Made by a program: the position numbers and the translations under genes
Notes under the pieces: model-generated
Seen by the model: the letters and a program-made list of their open reading frames with translations, nothing else
Told to the model about the DNA's origin: nothing
The model's database searches: none
Assembly: GCA_028871345.1 (NCBI GenBank)
Contig: JAGWNK010000002.1
Location: 204,111 to 268,110 of the forward strand
Direction of reading: 5' to 3'
Length of the DNA stretch: 64,000 nt
Source of the DNA: Alphaproteobacteria bacterium
GTDB lineage: Bacteria; Pseudomonadota; Alphaproteobacteria; Micropepsales; Micropepsaceae
Part shown: piece by piece, positions 17,654 through 26,000 of the stretch
How positions within the stretch are numbered: position 1 is the stretch's first letter
Layout of the letters: each line of letters opens with the position of its first letter

Positions 17654-17873
17654 ACGGCATTGGGCCGGGATGTGTAGGAAGGCCGCGGCCGCAAGTCAAC
17701 GCGTTCCCTTTGCCCCCGGGGGTGCCGGTCGCGATGGCGGCCGGCCTCTCGGTCATCGGCCCTAACCCGGCGAGAAGCCAACCGGCGAATCAGCGGCGCC
17801 CCTCGCCTCCCATCCCCGGGGTTTCTATAATTCGCCCCGGCCGCGTCTGGCGGTCCGACAGGAGGGCTCGATC

Positions 17874-18194
17874 GTGCTGGTTGCCACCACAGAAAACGTC
17901 CCCGGTTATCGCCGGGCCAAGACCCTGGGCCAGTGCTTTGGCGTCGTCGTGCGCTCGCGCGGGATCGGCGGCAACATCCTGGCGGGGCTGCGCTCCGTCG
18001 TGGGCGGCGAAATCCATGAATACACCCAGCTCCTTGAGGAGGCGCGCCGCCAGGCCGTCGACCGGATGGTGCAGAACGCCACCACCATGGGGGCCAATGC
18101 CGTCGTCATGATGCGCTTCGACTCCTCGGAGATCGGCCAGTTCATGAGCGAGATCGTGGCCTACGGCACGGCGGTCACGCTGGAAGCGGAGTAA
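17874..18194 (+). CDS. YbjQ/UPF0145 family heavy-metal-binding-domain protein
   Basis: The 106-residue cytoplasmic protein matches YbjQ across its whole length: TTENVPGYRRAKTLG near the start, VVVRSRGIGGNILAGLRSVVGGEIHEYTQLLEEAR in the middle and GANAVVMMRFDSSEIG toward the end. Members form pentameric or dodecameric rings; function is unknown and the metal-binding label is historical. The start is GTG at 17874 with AGGAGGG seven bases upstream. The gene is followed after four bases by a small membrane protein gene, so the two are probably an operon. Confidence 0.88.
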   Translation: MLVATTENVPGYRRAKTLGQCFGVVVRSRGIGGNILAGLRSVVGGEIHEYTQLLEEARRQAVDRMVQNATTMGANAVVMMRFDSSEIGQFMSEIVAYGTAVTLEAE

Positions 18195-18198
18195 GCGG

Positions 18199-18510
18199 AT
18201 GCTGCGCAACGCATTGCTGGGCCTGGGGGGATCGCTGATCGCCGCCGGGATCGTGGTCCTGATCGCCGGCAACACGCCGCCGGCCATGGTGTGCCTGGTG
18301 TGGGGCGCCATCCTGGTGTTCGGCATCGTCTACGAGCGCTATGCCTACAAGACCATCGTGGACAGGGTGCCAGCCGGCAAGGACTGGTCGCGTACCACCG
18401 AGCGCTTCATCGACGAGAAAACGGGCAAGACCGTGACCGTATACATCAAGCCGCTTACCGGCGAGCGCGCCTATGTCGCGGAGCCCGAGGGGCAGATGCC
18501 CCGGTCGTGA
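18199..18510 (+). CDS. Small membrane protein, 103 aa, two predicted helices
   Basis: The product starts MLRNALLGLGGSLIAAGIVVLIAG, followed by a second hydrophobic segment (MVCLVWGAILVFGIVYERYAY), then a soluble tail of about 55 residues (WSRTTERFIDEKTGKTVTVYIKPLTGERAYV) that repeats the alternating pattern of a small beta domain. No family is recognised with confidence. It is four bases downstream of the YbjQ gene and shares its direction, and AAGCGG precedes its start. Confidence 0.68.
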   Translation: MLRNALLGLGGSLIAAGIVVLIAGNTPPAMVCLVWGAILVFGIVYERYAYKTIVDRVPAGKDWSRTTERFIDEKTGKTVTVYIKPLTGERAYVAEPEGQMPRS

Positions 18511-18566
18511 CCGTTTGCGCCGCCGCGCGCTTGGGATATGAAGCGGCAACAGACAGGATCAGCCCC

Positions 18567-19553
18567 ATGCAGACCAACATGCTCGCAACCGTCTTTGGTG
18601 CCTCCGGCTTTCTGGGCCGGCACACGGTCCGCGCCCTGGCCAAGACCGGCTGGCGCATCAAGGCCGTCTGCCGCCGGCCCAACCTGGCGAACTACCTTAC
18701 GCCCGCCGGCAGCGTGGGACAGATCGAGCTGGTGCGCGGCAACATCCACGACGACGAAGCCGTGGCCAAGGCTGTGGAAGGGGCCGACGCGGTCCTCAAC
18801 CTGACGGGGGTGCTGTTCGGACACGGCGAGCAGAGCTTCGAGCACGTCCATGTCGAGGCGGCGCGCCGCATCGCCAAGGCGGCCAAGTCGGCCGGCGCCG
18901 CCCTCCTCCACGTGTCCGCCATCGGCGCGGACATCGAGTCCGATTCTTCCTATGCGGCGTCGAAGGCGCGCGGCGAGCGGGCCGTGCGCGAGGAGCATCC
19001 CGACGCCGTCATCGTGCGGCCCTCGGTGATGTTCGGTCCGGAAGACAAGTTCTTCAACAAGTTCGCCGCCATGGCTCGCTACCTGCCGTTCCTGCCGCTG
19101 ATCGGTGCGGGCCATACCAGGTTGCAGCCCGCATACGTCGCCGACGTCGCCGGGGCGGTCCAGCTTGCCCTCGCCGACAGCGCTGCGGCCGGCAAGACCT
19201 ACGAGCTGGGCGGGCCGTCGATCTACACGTTCAAGGAGCTGATGGAATTCATCCTGCATGAGACAGGGCGCCACAAGCTGCTGGTCCCGGTGCCGTTCTT
19301 CGCGGCCTCCGTCAAGGCGTTCTTCCTGCAGATGCCGGCGATGATCCTGCCCGTCACGCCGCTTCTCACCATGGACCAGGTGCGGCTCCTGCGGCGCGAC
19401 AATGTCGTCTCCAAGGGCGCGCTCACCTTCAACGACGTCGGCATCACGCCGCACACCGTTGAGGCGGTGGTGCCGGGCTATCTGTGGCGCTTCCACCCCA
19501 AGGGACAGTTCCGCAGCATGACCGAGCGGGCAGCCGATCAGCGCGGCACGTAG
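18567..19553 (+). CDS. NDUFA9-like atypical SDR (complex I NDUFA9 family) NAD(P)-binding protein
   Basis: The track start (18291) lies inside the previous gene; the true start is ATG at 18567 (MQTNMLATVFG) or ATG at 18579. The 328-residue product has the extended SDR nucleotide motif GASGFLGRH, then AVCRRPNLANYL, GADAVLNLTGVLF, HVSAIGAD and SDSSYAASKARGE, where the usual YxxxK is present as YAASK, and RPSVMFGPEDKFFNKFA. This pattern is that of alphaproteobacterial NDUFA9-type proteins. In mitochondria the family is a complex I accessory subunit; in free-living bacteria its role is unclear. It overlaps the convergent glycosyltransferase gene by 16 bases. Confidence 0.85.
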   Translation: MQTNMLATVFGASGFLGRHTVRALAKTGWRIKAVCRRPNLANYLTPAGSVGQIELVRGNIHDDEAVAKAVEGADAVLNLTGVLFGHGEQSFEHVHVEAARRIAKAAKSAGAALLHVSAIGADIESDSSYAASKARGERAVREEHPDAVIVRPSVMFGPEDKFFNKFAAMARYLPFLPLIGAGHTRLQPAYVADVAGAVQLALADSAAAGKTYELGGPSIYTFKELMEFILHETGRHKLLVPVPFFAASVKAFFLQMPAMILPVTPLLTMDQVRLLRRDNVVSKGALTFNDVGITPHTVEAVVPGYLWRFHPKGQFRSMTERAADQRGT

Positions 19554-20509
19554 TAGCGCGCGATCTCCTCTTCGAACTGCGGACCGTACATCCTTTCGAC
19601 GGTGCCGCGCGCGTTGCGACCGATATCCGCACGAAGGCGCGCATCGTCGCGCAACCGCAGCAGGATCTTCGCGGCCTCATCGTCATCGTCGAAGAGGTAG
19701 CCGTTCACGCCATGCTTGATGTATTTCGCGTAACCTCCCCGCGCGCCGCAGATCACCGGCAGGCCGCATGCCATCGCCTCAAACACGACGCGCCCGAATG
19801 TCTCGTACCAATCAGATCGTGTGCGATAGAGCAGACAATCGAGAGAGTGCAGGAAGTCGACGGCGCTTTCCGCTCCCGTCGGCTTGAGCGCCACGGACTC
19901 GACGCCTTGCAGCTCGCCGGCAAGGCAGGTCCCGCCCATGATACGCACGGTCATGCCGCATCCCGCCATCCGCCGGAACAGGTCCGGCCCCGTCTCGTGG
20001 AATTTGTAGCGATAGTCGCGGCTCATCCGCCCGACCGTGAATCCGGCGCCCGCCGGCCGGCCGGCGGGTCTGAAGCGCTCGATATCGATCGGCGACAATT
20101 GAACCGTGCCGGGAATACCGATGCCATCGCGCAGCTCCTCGTCGGCATAGACGATGTCGCAATGCGGTCCGCCAGTGGCGGCCAAGGCGCCGCACAAGCG
20201 GCGAGCCTCGTCGGGAGCCTCGGTGTTGAGGATCACGATTTTCCGTTGCGGTCTCGCCCAACGGATCCAGCGACCGACATGTACATAGGACCCCACGACA
20301 ACGAAAGTACCTGACCTCGGGAACTGCAGGCGCAAGGGTTCGATGGTCGTCACGTTCGCCTGCTTGAGGACGTCGGGATGGGGCACGTGGGTTGACCACA
20401 GCTTCACGCGCGCATGCCGGGCGAGCATCTTGCCGAGCAGAATCGCCCTTTGCACACCGCCGCCCGTGACACCTTCGAACTTCGTGATGATGTGGACGAC
20501 AGCACGCAC
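19538..20509 (-). CDS. Glycosyltransferase, GT4-like (group 1)
   Basis: The track start at 20533 is a TTG; I prefer GTG at 20509 (MRAVVHIITKFEGVTGGGVQRA) because GGGGGAG lies six bases upstream and the N-terminus then begins on the first beta-strand. The 323-residue product has a GG-rich loop for the acceptor side, then TVGRMSRDYRYKFHETGPDLFRRM, and a C-terminal donor-binding block with ETFGRVVFEAMACGLPVICGARGGYAKYIKHGVNGYLFDDDD, the E-x7-E motif of GT-B glycosyltransferases. Donor and acceptor are unknown. It follows uppP on the same strand by 51 bases, hinting at cell-envelope glycan work. Confidence 0.85.
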   Translation of the reverse strand: MRAVVHIITKFEGVTGGGVQRAILLGKMLARHARVKLWSTHVPHPDVLKQANVTTIEPLRLQFPRSGTFVVVGSYVHVGRWIRWARPQRKIVILNTEAPDEARRLCGALAATGGPHCDIVYADEELRDGIGIPGTVQLSPIDIERFRPAGRPAGAGFTVGRMSRDYRYKFHETGPDLFRRMAGCGMTVRIMGGTCLAGELQGVESVALKPTGAESAVDFLHSLDCLLYRTRSDWYETFGRVVFEAMACGLPVICGARGGYAKYIKHGVNGYLFDDDDEAAKILLRLRDDARLRADIGRNARGTVERMYGPQFEEEIARYYVPR

Positions 20510-20560
20510 AGCATGCTCCCCCGAGCCCGCCAATCAGTGCATGGCGTGCGGCGGCACCGC

Positions 20561-21370
20561 CTAGCGCATCGCCAGATAAGCGATCAGTGCGGCGCCGCTC
20601 GCCAGGCGATACCAGCCGAACGGCTTGAGGCCGAACCTGCCGACAAAAGCGATAAACGTCTTGACCACGCCGTAGGCCACGACGAAGGAAACGACGAAGC
20701 CGACGGCGATGTCGGCGCCGTTGGCCGATGTCATCGCGTCCCACTTCTTGTAAAGCTCGAACACCGTAGCGCCGAACATCGTCGGCACCGCCAGATAGAA
20801 GGTGAAGGCAGCGGCGGCCTTGCGCTCGACGCCCAGAAGCTCGCCGCCCAGGATGGTGGCGCCGGAGCGCGAAATGCCCGGCAGGATCGCCAAGCACTGG
20901 CAGAAGCCGATCTGCACTGCCTTCCAGAACGGAAGGTGGTCACCGTCGAGAAAACGGGACTTGGGGGCGAGGCGCTCGAAGATCAGGATCAGGACGCCGC
21001 CCAATATCCAGGACGCGGCGATCACCGGCAGCGCGAAATCCGGCCGCAGCAGGTAACCATTGATGTATTTGATCAGCGCGGCGCCAAATACCGCCGCCGG
21101 GATGAACGCTGCGATGATATTGATTGTGAACTGCCGCGCCTTGGGCGACCGCGGCAGGTCTATCAGCACGTTCCAAAATTTCCGCCAGTAGACGGCAACC
21201 ACCGACAGGATGGCGCCGAACTGAATCACGATCGTAAAGGCCTCCCAATCATCGCCCGTGATGCCCAACAGCCGTTCCGACACGATCAAATGCCCCGTCG
21301 AGGAAACGGGTAGGAATTCCGTCAGTCCCTCGACAATGCCGAGCAAGACCGAGACGACATAGTGATTCAT
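20561..21370 (-). CDS. uppP: Undecaprenyl-diphosphatase
   Basis: The 269-residue integral membrane enzyme recycles undecaprenyl pyrophosphate to the monophosphate carrier for peptidoglycan and polysaccharide synthesis. BacA/UppP motifs are intact: GIVEGLTEFLPVSSTGHLIV near the N-terminus and the second catalytic block LAILPGISRSGATILGGELLGV around residue 165, plus about eight hydrophobic segments. Length is standard (about 270). A start ATG at 21370 is preceded by GGATCCCCC. The downstream glycosyltransferase on the same strand is likely cotranscribed. Overexpression of this family gives bacitracin resistance. Confidence 0.95.
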   Translation of the reverse strand: MNHYVVSVLLGIVEGLTEFLPVSSTGHLIVSERLLGITGDDWEAFTIVIQFGAILSVVAVYWRKFWNVLIDLPRSPKARQFTINIIAAFIPAAVFGAALIKYINGYLLRPDFALPVIAASWILGGVLILIFERLAPKSRFLDGDHLPFWKAVQIGFCQCLAILPGISRSGATILGGELLGVERKAAAAFTFYLAVPTMFGATVFELYKKWDAMTSANGADIAVGFVVSFVVAYGVVKTFIAFVGRFGLKPFGWYRLASGAALIAYLAMR

Positions 21371-21497
21371 GGGGGATCCGTATTGGGTAGGGCCGCGACT
21401 CCTACCATAACGAGCCGAAATTGCTTCCTGAAAATCATTTGGTAACGCCTACTGACCTACTTGGCGAACCTATGCGACATGGTTTCACAGCGCCCCA

Positions 21498-21530
21498 AAT
21501 ATCTGTGATTCTTAAGACAGAATATCTGTC
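21498..21530 (+). promoter_or_regulatory. Candidate regulatory dyad and direct repeat upstream of gltD
   Basis: GACAGA-ATA-TCTGTC (21516-21530) is a 15-base dyad located 55 bases before the gltD start. The 9-mer AATATCTGT occurs twice (21498-21506 and 21521-21529), 23 bases apart, in an AT-rich segment. This may bind a regulator of nitrogen assimilation, or control uppP on the opposite strand; which is not shown by sequence. Confidence 0.45.
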
Positions 21531-21584
21531 ATAAAAGACATTTCTTGCTGGATTCCACTAAAAACTTGCCCTATCGAAACAATC

Positions 21585-23030
21585 ATGGCCGAGAAAATGC
21601 AGAAATTCGTCAGCCTGGGACGGTCGATGCCGGGCAAGAGGGACGCGGCGGAACGCGCGCGCGACTTCCATGAAATCTATGCCGAGTTCCTGGCCGAGAA
21701 GGCGGCGGAACAAGCATCCCGCTGCTCGCAATGCGGCGTGCCCTTCTGTCAGGTGCACTGCCCGCTGCACAACAACATTCCCGACTGGCTGAAGCTGACG
21801 TCGGAGGGCCGGCTGGAGGAGGCCCACGAATTGTCGCAGGCCACCAACAACCTGCCGGAAATCTGCGGCCGCATCTGCCCGCAAGATCGTCTCTGCGAAG
21901 GCAATTGCGTCATCGAGCAATCCGGCCACGGCACAGTGACCATCGGCGCCGTCGAGAAGTACATCAACGACACCGCCTGGGAACGCGGCTGGGTCAAGCC
22001 GCTCGTGGCCCGGCGCGAACGCGAACAGTCTGTCGGCATCATCGGTGCGGGTCCCGCGGGCCTGGCGGCGGCGGAGGAACTGCGCCGCAAGGGCTACAGG
22101 ATCACGGTCTACGACCGTCACGACCGCGCCGGCGGCCTGCTCGTCTACGGCATCCCCAGTTTCAAGCTGGAGAAGGACGTCGTCGCCCGCCGCGTGAAGC
22201 GCCTGGAGGATGGCGGCATCACCTTCAGGCTCGGCTTCGAAGTCGGACGCGATGCGTCGCTGGCACAGCTGCGCACGCGTCACAGCGCGGTGTTCATCGG
22301 CACGGGCGTCTACAAGGCCCGCGAGATCGAAGCCCCCGGCGTCGGCCTCGACCGCATCGTGCCGGCGCTCGACTTCCTCATCACCGCCAACCGCAAGGGT
22401 TTCGGCGACGCCGTTCCGGAATTCGACTCCGGCAAGCTCGACGCAAGAGGCAAGGACGTGGCCGTCATCGGCGGCGGCGACACCGCCATGGACTGCGTGC
22501 GCACGGCCATGCGCCAAGGCGCGAAGTCCGTCTCCTGCATCTATCGCCGCGATCGCGACAACATGCCCGGCAGCCTGCGCGAAGTGGCGAACGCCGAAGA
22601 GGAAGGCGTCGATTTCCAATGGCTGACGCTGCCCAAGGCGTTCCTCGGCATCGACAACGTCGAAGGCGTGCGCATTGCCCGCATGCGGCTGGGCCTGCCC
22701 GATCCGTCGGGCCGCAAGGCGCCGGAAGAGATCCGCGGCGCGGATTTCACCATGAAAGCCGATCTGGTGATCAAGGCGCTTGGCTTCGACCCGGAAGATC
22801 TGCCCGCCAAATTCGGCGTCCCGGAGCTTGCCGTCAGCAAGTGGGGTACGTTGCGCGTGAAGCCCTTCACCATGATGACCTCGATCGACGGGGTGTTCGC
22901 CGGGGGCGACATCACGCGCGGTGCATCGCTGGTTGTTTGGGCAATCCGCGACGGACGCGATGCGGCGGCCGCGATCCACAAATATCTCGAACAGAAGACC
23001 AAGGCGCCCCTGGCTGAGGCGGCGGAGTGA
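21585..23030 (+). CDS. gltD: Glutamate synthase (NADPH) small subunit
   Basis: The 481-residue beta subunit passes electrons from NADPH via FAD and [4Fe-4S] clusters to GltB. The N-terminal cysteine pattern CSQCGVPFCQVHCPLHNNIPDW and ICGRICPQDRLCEGNCV supplies the iron-sulfur ligands. The first dinucleotide fold is VGIIGAGPAGLAAAEELRRKG and the second AVIGGGDTAMDCVRTA; GVFAGGDITRGASLVVWAIRDGRDAA near the C-terminus is the FAD site. Length is typical (about 480). The stop overlaps the upstream GTG option of gltB. No strong Shine-Dalgarno is visible before its ATG (aacaatcATG). Confidence 0.95.
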   Translation: MAEKMQKFVSLGRSMPGKRDAAERARDFHEIYAEFLAEKAAEQASRCSQCGVPFCQVHCPLHNNIPDWLKLTSEGRLEEAHELSQATNNLPEICGRICPQDRLCEGNCVIEQSGHGTVTIGAVEKYINDTAWERGWVKPLVARREREQSVGIIGAGPAGLAAAEELRRKGYRITVYDRHDRAGGLLVYGIPSFKLEKDVVARRVKRLEDGGITFRLGFEVGRDASLAQLRTRHSAVFIGTGVYKAREIEAPGVGLDRIVPALDFLITANRKGFGDAVPEFDSGKLDARGKDVAVIGGGDTAMDCVRTAMRQGAKSVSCIYRRDRDNMPGSLREVANAEEEGVDFQWLTLPKAFLGIDNVEGVRIARMRLGLPDPSGRKAPEEIRGADFTMKADLVIKALGFDPEDLPAKFGVPELAVSKWGTLRVKPFTMMTSIDGVFAGGDITRGASLVVWAIRDGRDAAAAIHKYLEQKTKAPLAEAAE

Positions 23031-23035
23031 AGGAC

Positions 23036-26000
23036 ATGGAAGAAAAAACTCCGGACCATCTTCGCGCTGCCGGTCATGTTTCTCCCCCCGTTTACGGGGG
23101 AGGAAATGGCGAGGGAGATGTCACCCGCTATCTGGCCAACGCCCGCAAGTTGGAAGACGCCCACGCCTATTCGCCGGACCAGGAGCACGATGCCTGCGGC
23201 GTCGGCTTGATTGCTGCGCTCGACGGCAAGCCGCGGCGCGAGGTCGTGGTGCGGGCCATCGAGGCCCTCAAGGCGGTGTGGCACCGCGGCGCGGTCGACG
23301 CCGACGGCAAGACCGGAGACGGCGCCGGCATCCACATCCAGGTGCCGCAGGACTTCTTCCGTGCCCAGGTCGAGCAGACCGGGCACAAGCTCAGATCGGG
23401 CCGCATCGCGGTCGGCATGATCTTCCTGCCGCGCACCGACTACAACGCGCAGGAGACCTGCCGCACCATCGTGGAATCCGAAATTCTGCACTCCGGCTTC
23501 TATCTCTACGGCTGGCGCCAGGTGCCGGTGAACATCTCCATCATCGGCGAGAAGGCCAACGCCACGCGTCCCGAGATCGAGCAGGTGATGTTCGATGCCG
23601 GTGTTGACGACCTCGAGACGCTCGATCGCCGGCTCTATCTCTGCCGGCGGCGGATCGAGAAGGCCGTGCGCGCCGCGGCGATCCAGGATTTCTACGTCTG
23701 CTCGCTGTCGACACGCTCGCTGATCTACAAGGGCATGTTCCTGGCTGAGCAGCTGTCGAACTTTTACCCCGACTTGACCGACGAGCGCTTCGTCTCGGCC
23801 TTTGCCATCTTCCACCAACGCTACTCGACCAACACCTTTCCAACCTGGCGGCTGGCCCAGCCCTTCCGCATGCTGGCTCACAACGGCGAGATCAACACGC
23901 TGAAGGGCAACGTCAACTGGATGAAGAACCACGAGGTCAAGATGGCCTCGGAGCTGTTCGGGGCCGAGGCCGAGGACATCAAGCCGATCATCCAGCCCGG
24001 CGGCTCGGATTCGGCCGCGCTCGATTCCGTATTTGAAGTGCTGGTGCGCGCCGGTCGGGCCGCCCCCCTCGCCAAGACCCTGCTGGTGCCGGAAGCGTGG
24101 TCGAAGAAGGCTTCCACCATGCCGGAAAGCCACCGCGCCATGTACGCCTATGCCAACGCGGTGATGGAGCCCTGGGACGGCCCGGCGGCGCTCGCCGCCT
24201 CGGACGGCCGCTGGGTGATTGCCGGCATGGACCGCAACGGCCTGCGCCCGATGCGCTACTCGGTCACCGACGAGGGGCTGCTGTTCGTCGGCTCCGAGAC
24301 CGGCATGGTCGTGCTCAGCGACACTCATGTCACACGCAAGGGCCGCCTTGGCCCCGGCCAGATGATCGCCGTCGACCTGGCGGTCGGCAAGTTCTACGAG
24401 GATCGCGAGATCAAGAACCGGCTGGCCCGCGAGTACCCCTACGAAGAGTGGATCAAGAACGTCGTCGACCTCGAGCCCATCATCGGACCGGGCGAGGAAC
24501 CCGTGATGTTCTCCAAGGAGGCGCTGCGCCGCCGGCAGATCGCCGCCGGCTTCACCACGGAAGACCTCGAATTGATCCTCCATCCCATGATCGAGGATGG
24601 CAAGGAACCGGTCGGTTCGATGGGCGACGACACGCCGCTTGCCGTGCTGTCGGAGAAGTACCGGCCGCTGTCGCATTACTTCCGGCAGAATTTCAGCCAA
24701 GTGACCAATCCGCCGATCGATCCGCTGCGCGAAGCGCGCGTCATGAGCCTCAAGACCCGCTTCCGCAACCTCGGCAACGTGCTGGTCCAGGACGAGAAGC
24801 AGACCGAGGTCTATGTGCTGGAGAGCCCGGTGCTCTCCACCGGCATGTTCGCGCGCATGAAGGAGCACCTGGAAGGCCGCTTCTACGAGATCGACTGCGT
24901 CTTCCCGCTCGCCGAGGAACCATTGCGCGACGGGGCGCTGGCCCAGGCCATCGATCGCATCCGCGCCGAAGCCGAAGAGGCGGTGCTGCAGGGCTACAAC
25001 CATCTCATTCTCACCGACGAGCGCCTCTCGGAGGAACGTGCTGCGATCCCGATGATCCTCGCCACCGGCGCGGTGCATTCCCACCTGGTGCGCCGGGGCT
25101 TGCGCACCTACACATCGATCAACGTCCGTTCCGCCGAATGCCTCGACACCCACTACTTCGCGGTTCTGATCGGCGTGGGCGCCACCACGATCAACGCCTA
25201 CCTGGCGCAGGACTGCATCACCGAGCGCCACGCCCGCGGGCTGTTCGGCACGCTGACCCTGGGCGCCTGCGTCAAGCGCTATCTCGACTCCATCAGCGCG
25301 GGGTTGCTGAAAATCATGTCCAAGATGGGCATCTCGGTGATCTCATCGTATCGCGGCGCCTACAATTTCGAGGCCGTCGGCCTGTCGCGGTCGATGGTGG
25401 CGGACATCTTCCCGGGCATGCCGAGCCGCATCTCGGGCATCGGCCTGTCGGGCATCGCCAAGAAGGTGGCGCGCCGGCACGCCAAAGCATTCGACGACGA
25501 GGTCGCCATCCTGCCGATCGGCGGGTTCTACAAGGCGCGTCAATCGGGCGAAACACACGGTCACCGCGCCGACCTGATCCACCTGCTGCAGACGGCCGTC
25601 ACCAACGAGTCCTATTCCATCTACAAGCGCTATTCGGACGGGGTGCGCGGACTGCCTCCGATCTCGCTGCGCCATCTCATGGATTTCCGCCCGGCCGGGG
25701 CCGCCGTGGCGCTCGAAGAAGTGGAGTCCATCACCGAAATCCGCAAGCGCTTCGTCACGCCGGGCATGAGCCTGGGTGCGCTGTCGCCCGAAGCCCACGA
25801 GGCGCTCAACATCGCCATGAACCGCATCGGCGCCAAGTCCGATTCGGGCGAAGGCGGCGAGGATCCCGTCCGCTTCAAGCGCAAGCCCAACGGCGACAAT
25901 GCCAACTCGGCCATCAAGCAGGTGGCGTCGGGACGCTTCGGCGTCACGGCCGAATACCTGAACCAGTGCCGCGAACTCGAGATCAAGATCGCCCAGGGGG

